Shown one piece after another: positions 5,107 to 7,768 of a stretch of 7,768 nt of DNA. The position numbers were made by a program, and so were the translations under genes. The stretch lies in contig PMJA01000273.1 of NCBI GenBank assembly GCA_003158415.1, positions 1 through 7,768 on the forward strand. Reading direction: 5' to 3'. Origin of the DNA: Methylobacter sp. Its GTDB lineage: Bacteria > Pseudomonadota > Gammaproteobacteria > Methylococcales > Methylomonadaceae. The notes below the pieces were generated by a model, which was not told the origin of the DNA, did no database searches, and saw only the letters and a program-made list of their open reading frames with translations. Every line of letters starts with the position of its first letter. Within the stretch, counting starts at the first letter, position 1.

Positions 5107-5844
5107 ATGCGCATAAAACACTCGTTAAAATTTTCAACAACAGGCCTGTTTTTTTTACTGATGGTCGGTTGTGCCGGCACGAAAGTCCAGGAAACATCCC
5201 AGGTCGCCGTTACCGGAATGCCCACGCCGAATCCGGTGCTGATTTATAACTTCGCCGTTAGTCCTCAGGATATACAACAAAATTCCAGTGTTTTTGCCAA
5301 GATTCAGAGGAATTTCGAGAACAATAGCCAGACGGCGGAACAAATCCAGTTGGGTCGTGAAGTGTCGGATGCAATGGCAACCGAACTGACCCTGAAAATA
5401 GCCAATTTGGGCTTGAATCCCATACGCGCAGATCAAAGCTTGCAGGTTACTGCGGGGGCGATCCTGATTACCGGCTATTTTGTCGACATCAATGAAGGTA
5501 ATAGATTGCGCAGAAATGTTATTGGTTTGGGCATGGGTAAGTCCTCGCTGGACAGCAAGGTGCGTGTTTTAGTGCCTACATCGTCCGGGTATCAGGAATT
5601 AATTTCTTTTGACGCCCATGCGGACAGCGGCGACATGCCGGGCGCGGCTGTGATGGGCCCAGCTGGGGCGGCGGCTGGCGCCGGCGCCGCTGCGGTCATC
5701 GCAACCAACGCTGTAGTGGGAGGCGTTAAAAGTTATAAATCGGCTTCCGCTCAGCAGGCTGTAAAAATGGCCGATAAGATTGCAGCCCAACTGGCGATAT
5801 ATTTTGCTCAGCAGGGCTGGATTAATCCCGGTCTGGCGCAATAA
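5107..5844 (+). CDS. DUF4410-family lipoprotein
   Basis: A 245-residue protein. The signal MRIKHSLKFSTTGLFFLLMVGC places the lipid-bearing residue at Cys22; Met at the -3 position makes the lipobox slightly unusual. The DUF4410 domain fills the mature part: VLIYNFAVSPQDI, GREVSDAMATELTLKIANLGLNPIRA (83-108), VTAGAILITGYFVDINEGNRLRRNVIGLGMG (about 114-144) and a final amphipathic stretch containing MADKIAAQLAIYFAQQGW. An Ala/Gly-rich segment (about 178-202) interrupts it and resembles a glycine zipper, so it may touch or insert into the membrane. The family is widespread in proteobacteria and has no known biochemical role. As last gene of the rightward block it ends just before a strong double hairpin. 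Family call is strong; the function is unknown. Confidence 0.88.
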   Translation: MRIKHSLKFSTTGLFFLLMVGCAGTKVQETSQVAVTGMPTPNPVLIYNFAVSPQDIQQNSSVFAKIQRNFENNSQTAEQIQLGREVSDAMATELTLKIANLGLNPIRADQSLQVTAGAILITGYFVDINEGNRLRRNVIGLGMGKSSLDSKVRVLVPTSSGYQELISFDAHADSGDMPGAAVMGPAGAAAGAGAAAVIATNAVVGGVKSYKSASAQQAVKMADKIAAQLAIYFAQQGWINPGLAQ

Positions 5845-5857
5845 ACAAACAAAGCCT

Positions 5858-5915
5858 AGAGAAAAATTTCTCTCAGACTTCCGCGTGCGACAAGCTTCGC
5901 TTGTCGCACGCGGAA
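5858..5915. terminator. Tandem hairpins between convergent genes, likely bidirectional terminator
   Basis: Two inverted repeats fill the gap between convergent genes. The first, AGAGAA-AAAT-TTCTCT (5858-5873), is short. The second is a perfect 17-bp stem: 5879-5895 pairs with 5899-5915 around the loop TTC, with GC-rich centre GCGTGCGAC. Its position between convergent stop codons points to two-way termination or 3'-end protection. Neither strand has a long T-run directly after the strong stem, although A/T-rich bases follow (GTTATTTAAT on plus, AAATTTTTC further along on minus), so it is not a textbook intrinsic terminator. Confidence 0.7.
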
Positions 5916-5921
5916 TGTTGG

Positions 5922-6959
5922 TTATTTAATCGCCTTACGCAAGTTTTTCAGTTGCTTAGCCATTTCACTACGCGCTTGATCCCCGCCGATAGAGTGTTTC
6001 ATGCTGCTGCCGAAACCGGCGACTTGATCGGTAAACGTCCGGTTCGCATATAAAATAAGGGAACCGTCGCGATAAGGCAGGCACGCAATAATAAGCTGAT
6101 TGGAGTTATAAGAATGCCCGGCATAAAATTGCCGGGAAAGGATTATTTCACCAGTGCCGGTACTTAACTGAACGCGGTGGAGGAGCAGGGCCGTAGGGCG
6201 ACTTTCCACCTGACGATTACGCCAGAAAAACGTCTCTTCGGCTCCGGTCGGCAAAGCGGCGGGATAATTCAGCCAAGCTGTATATAATTCAGGAAAATAA
6301 CGGGCCAGCACTTTGCTGTCCAGCGTGGCTGTCCGCAGTTCTCCGCCGGGATTGGCTTCCGAGCCGTTACCGCGATCATAAGACGCAATGCCCTTCAAAC
6401 CGTTCTTGCGGTAAGCCTGCCAACGTTGTAACAAAATATTTCGATAGGCCACGGATGCCGCATCAGGCTGCGAAGAATTTGCCGCCTGTAAAGCCTGGAA
6501 TTCCTCAGTGGACAGATTGAATTGGCTGCCCGGCGTTGCCGCCAAAAAATTGGCCGCTTCATCACTGCCGGGCTTGAAACTGAAACCTTTGAACGCATCC
6601 GGCGTTGCCTGTGACGGAATGACGCCTTCTGCTGTAACTGCGGTATCAATGGATGCCAAGCCTTTGCTCTTGATCAAGCCGATAATTTTGGCTGGCGCCG
6701 CCGGTAAATAGAGGGCCGCGCCTGCGGCCAACTCTTTTTCATTGGTTTCTGCGACATCGAAATAAATAATTTCGCCCTGATCCAGGTTTGCAAGGTCTTG
6801 TTGCGAAACGCCGAGTTGTTGAATCAACGCTTGAGAATCCGGCACATTTGCGGAAAACACGGAAAAAGGACTGCTTAAAGCTAGAACAAGCATGATTTTA
6901 ACCCCTGTTTTATACTTTTTGAGCCCTGTATTTTTTGCTGTTATGTCTTGATTGAGCAT
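5922..6959 (-). CDS. Secreted protein of unrecognised family
   Basis: I do not recognise this 345-residue protein. It has a long basic n-region (1-21), a hydrophobic core (about 22-35) and likely Sec cleavage after VFSA (37). An Asp/Gln/Ala-rich part with ALIQQLGVSQQDLANLDQGEI (44-64) follows. The middle (about 170-260) is rich in aromatics and Arg, with LLQRWQAYRKNGLKGIASYDRG and ARYFPELYTAWLNYP. The C-terminal half contains LLLHRVQL, ILSRQFYAGHSYNSNQLIIACLPYRDGSLILYANRTFTDQV and an amphipathic end, SEMAKQLKNLRKAI. That part looks like a compact beta-rich domain, and His282 in GHSYNS is a conspicuous residue, but no known catalytic motif is evident. AGGAG (6966-6970), six bases upstream, fixes the ATG. 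It follows the MarC gene at 79 bases on the same strand and converges with the DUF4410 gene. Probably periplasmic; could be an extracytoplasmic binding protein or enzyme. Confidence 0.82.
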   Translation of the reverse strand: MLNQDITAKNTGLKKYKTGVKIMLVLALSSPFSVFSANVPDSQALIQQLGVSQQDLANLDQGEIIYFDVAETNEKELAAGAALYLPAAPAKIIGLIKSKGLASIDTAVTAEGVIPSQATPDAFKGFSFKPGSDEAANFLAATPGSQFNLSTEEFQALQAANSSQPDAASVAYRNILLQRWQAYRKNGLKGIASYDRGNGSEANPGGELRTATLDSKVLARYFPELYTAWLNYPAALPTGAEETFFWRNRQVESRPTALLLHRVQLSTGTGEIILSRQFYAGHSYNSNQLIIACLPYRDGSLILYANRTFTDQVAGFGSSMKHSIGGDQARSEMAKQLKNLRKAIK

Positions 6960-7038
6960 AGTTTTCTCCTGTATATAAAAAATAAAAAATAAAAAAAGTC
7001 ATTACGCGTTATATCTACCGTTCGGCGCATAGCTTACC

Positions 7039-7701
7039 CTAAATCGTTAATGAAAGGGCTTTAAAGCCTGCCCAAGCAATTTCAACACCAATGCAAAGTA
7101 CAAAAAAGGCGAGAATTTTCGATAGCGCTAAAGCCCCTGCGGCTGAAAACCGCTTGGTCATATATTTAAGATTGCGGTAGCAAAGGGAGATAGCTACGCA
7201 CATCAATAAAATCCCAACAACGGCTGTACCTTGTTCAATGGTTATGAGGAGCCTGGATTCTCTATTCAAGTGCGCACTAAAGGTCAAAACCACCGCCATT
7301 CCTCCGGGGCCTACAGTCAGCGGAAAAGTAAAAGGGTAAAAAGCCTTCTCTTCTATCGCGGAACGCGGGTTATCCAGATCGTCTTCAGATGCAGGTTTAC
7401 TGGTCTCTTTTTGATTCAAAAGCTGCCATCCCATTAAGGCTAAAACGATTCCTCCCGAAAACTGAACAACCGGAATGGAAATACCAAAAAGTTTCAAGAT
7501 GTAACTGCCGAAAAAAAAGAAAAAGGATAAAAAAAGAAAAGAATAAAATGCTATTTTTCTCGACATCAATTTCCAGGTTTGATCGTCAACCCCTCGGGTC
7601 ATCCCGTAAAGGATAAGCGCTGTTCCGATGGGATTAACCACAGGGAACAGGGCTGCGAAAATCATTGGAATAATTTTTAGAGCGATTAATAAACTGGCCA
7701 T
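7039..7701 (-). CDS. MarC-family (UPF0056) inner-membrane protein
   Basis: A 220-residue polytopic protein, the normal length for the MarC/UPF0056 family. Hallmarks are FPVVNPIGTALIL (19-31) in the first membrane segment and YPFTFPLTVGPGGMAVVLT (122-140) in the fourth. Six hydrophobic segments can be drawn at about 8-31, 50-72, 76-95, 123-142, 153-175 and 189-213. A charged loop (98-119) lies between the third and fourth. The family is often annotated as neutral amino acid or multiple-antibiotic-resistance transporters, but the resistance link has not held up and the substrate is uncertain. The ATG at 7699-7701 is the first possible standard start after an in-frame stop and has no clear ribosome binding site. 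A secreted-protein gene follows on the same strand; a link to the envelope block is not evident. Confidence 0.92.
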   Translation of the reverse strand: MASLLIALKIIPMIFAALFPVVNPIGTALILYGMTRGVDDQTWKLMSRKIAFYSFLFLSFFFFFGSYILKLFGISIPVVQFSGGIVLALMGWQLLNQKETSKPASEDDLDNPRSAIEEKAFYPFTFPLTVGPGGMAVVLTFSAHLNRESRLLITIEQGTAVVGILLMCVAISLCYRNLKYMTKRFSAAGALALSKILAFFVLCIGVEIAWAGFKALSLTI

Positions 7702-7711
7702 TAGGTCTACT

Positions 7712-7739
7712 TTTATAGGGTTTAATCCAATGCCGTTAA
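7712..7739 (-). promoter_or_regulatory. Candidate sigma70-type promoter for the MarC gene
   Basis: On the minus strand, TTAACG (plus 7734-7739) and TATAAA (plus 7712-7717) are separated by 16 bases. They match four and five of the six consensus positions. The -10 element sits only ten bases before the ATG at 7701, so transcription would start about three to five bases upstream of it. That would make the message nearly leaderless, in keeping with the missing ribosome binding site. The alternative is that the elements occur by chance and the true promoter is beyond the window. Confidence 0.35.
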
Positions 7740-7746
7740 GTTATGC

Positions 7747-7768
7747 CGTTCGCTGAGCGGAGTCGAAG
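7747..7768. repeat. Partial palindromic repeat at the right edge (CTGAGCGGAGTCGAAG type)
   Basis: The final bases TTCGCTGAGCGGAGTCGAAG (7749-7768) match the core of a common interspersed palindromic repeat, with TTCG and CGAA at opposite ends. The window ends inside it. It shares CTGAG...GTCGAAG with 2334-2350 in the composite repeat, so the two are probably members of related families. It lies just upstream of the MarC gene. Confidence 0.6.

Overview
The window looks like a stretch of proteobacterial chromosome, most likely gammaproteobacterial. Base composition is moderate, most genes have Shine-Dalgarno sites, nearly every product carries a Sec or lipoprotein signal typical of a two-membrane cell, and two products are outer-membrane beta-barrels ending in phenylalanine. 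The family mix (SphA/Phenol_MetA_deg-type channels, DUF2092, DUF4410, a MarC protein, scattered TTCG-rich palindromic repeats) recalls methanotroph-like gammaproteobacteria. That placement is inference only. I see no tRNA, rRNA, CRISPR array, transposase or phage gene.

Layout. Positions 1-429 (minus) hold the N-terminal 143 residues of an exported sulfatase that runs off the left edge. A 320-bp divergent intergenic region follows. Six rightward genes fill 750-5844: a Phenol_MetA_deg/SphA-like outer-membrane channel, a small cysteine-containing lipoprotein, a second and distinct channel of the same type, a Gly/Ser-rich exported protein with 51-bp tandem repeats, a DUF2092 lipoprotein and a DUF4410 lipoprotein. 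Two tandem hairpins at 5858-5915, the second a perfect 17-bp stem, separate this block from two leftward genes: a secreted protein of unknown family (5922-6959) and a MarC-family inner-membrane protein (7039-7701). The right edge cuts into a palindromic repeat related to part of a repeat at 2305-2370.

How the genes may work together. All six rightward products have export signals: two channels, three lipoproteins and one secreted repeat protein. With the divergent exported sulfatase they look like an envelope module, perhaps for handling a hydrophobic or sulfated compound. DUF2092 proteins are thought to resemble the LolA/LolB/RseB-type half-barrel that binds lipids or lipoproteins, so a periplasmic carrier between lipoproteins and channels is conceivable. 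The sequence shows co-orientation and shared localisation; the common function is a hypothesis. The gaps (45-148 bp, several with their own structures) mean that one single transcript is not certain.

Two annotation points matter. First, the second channel gene has an apparent ATG at 2341 that lies inside an intergenic repeat; a GTG at 2386 with its own ribosome binding site gives a proper signal peptide. Second, the DUF2092 and DUF4410 genes have long in-frame upstream extensions that should be trimmed to 4127 and 5107.
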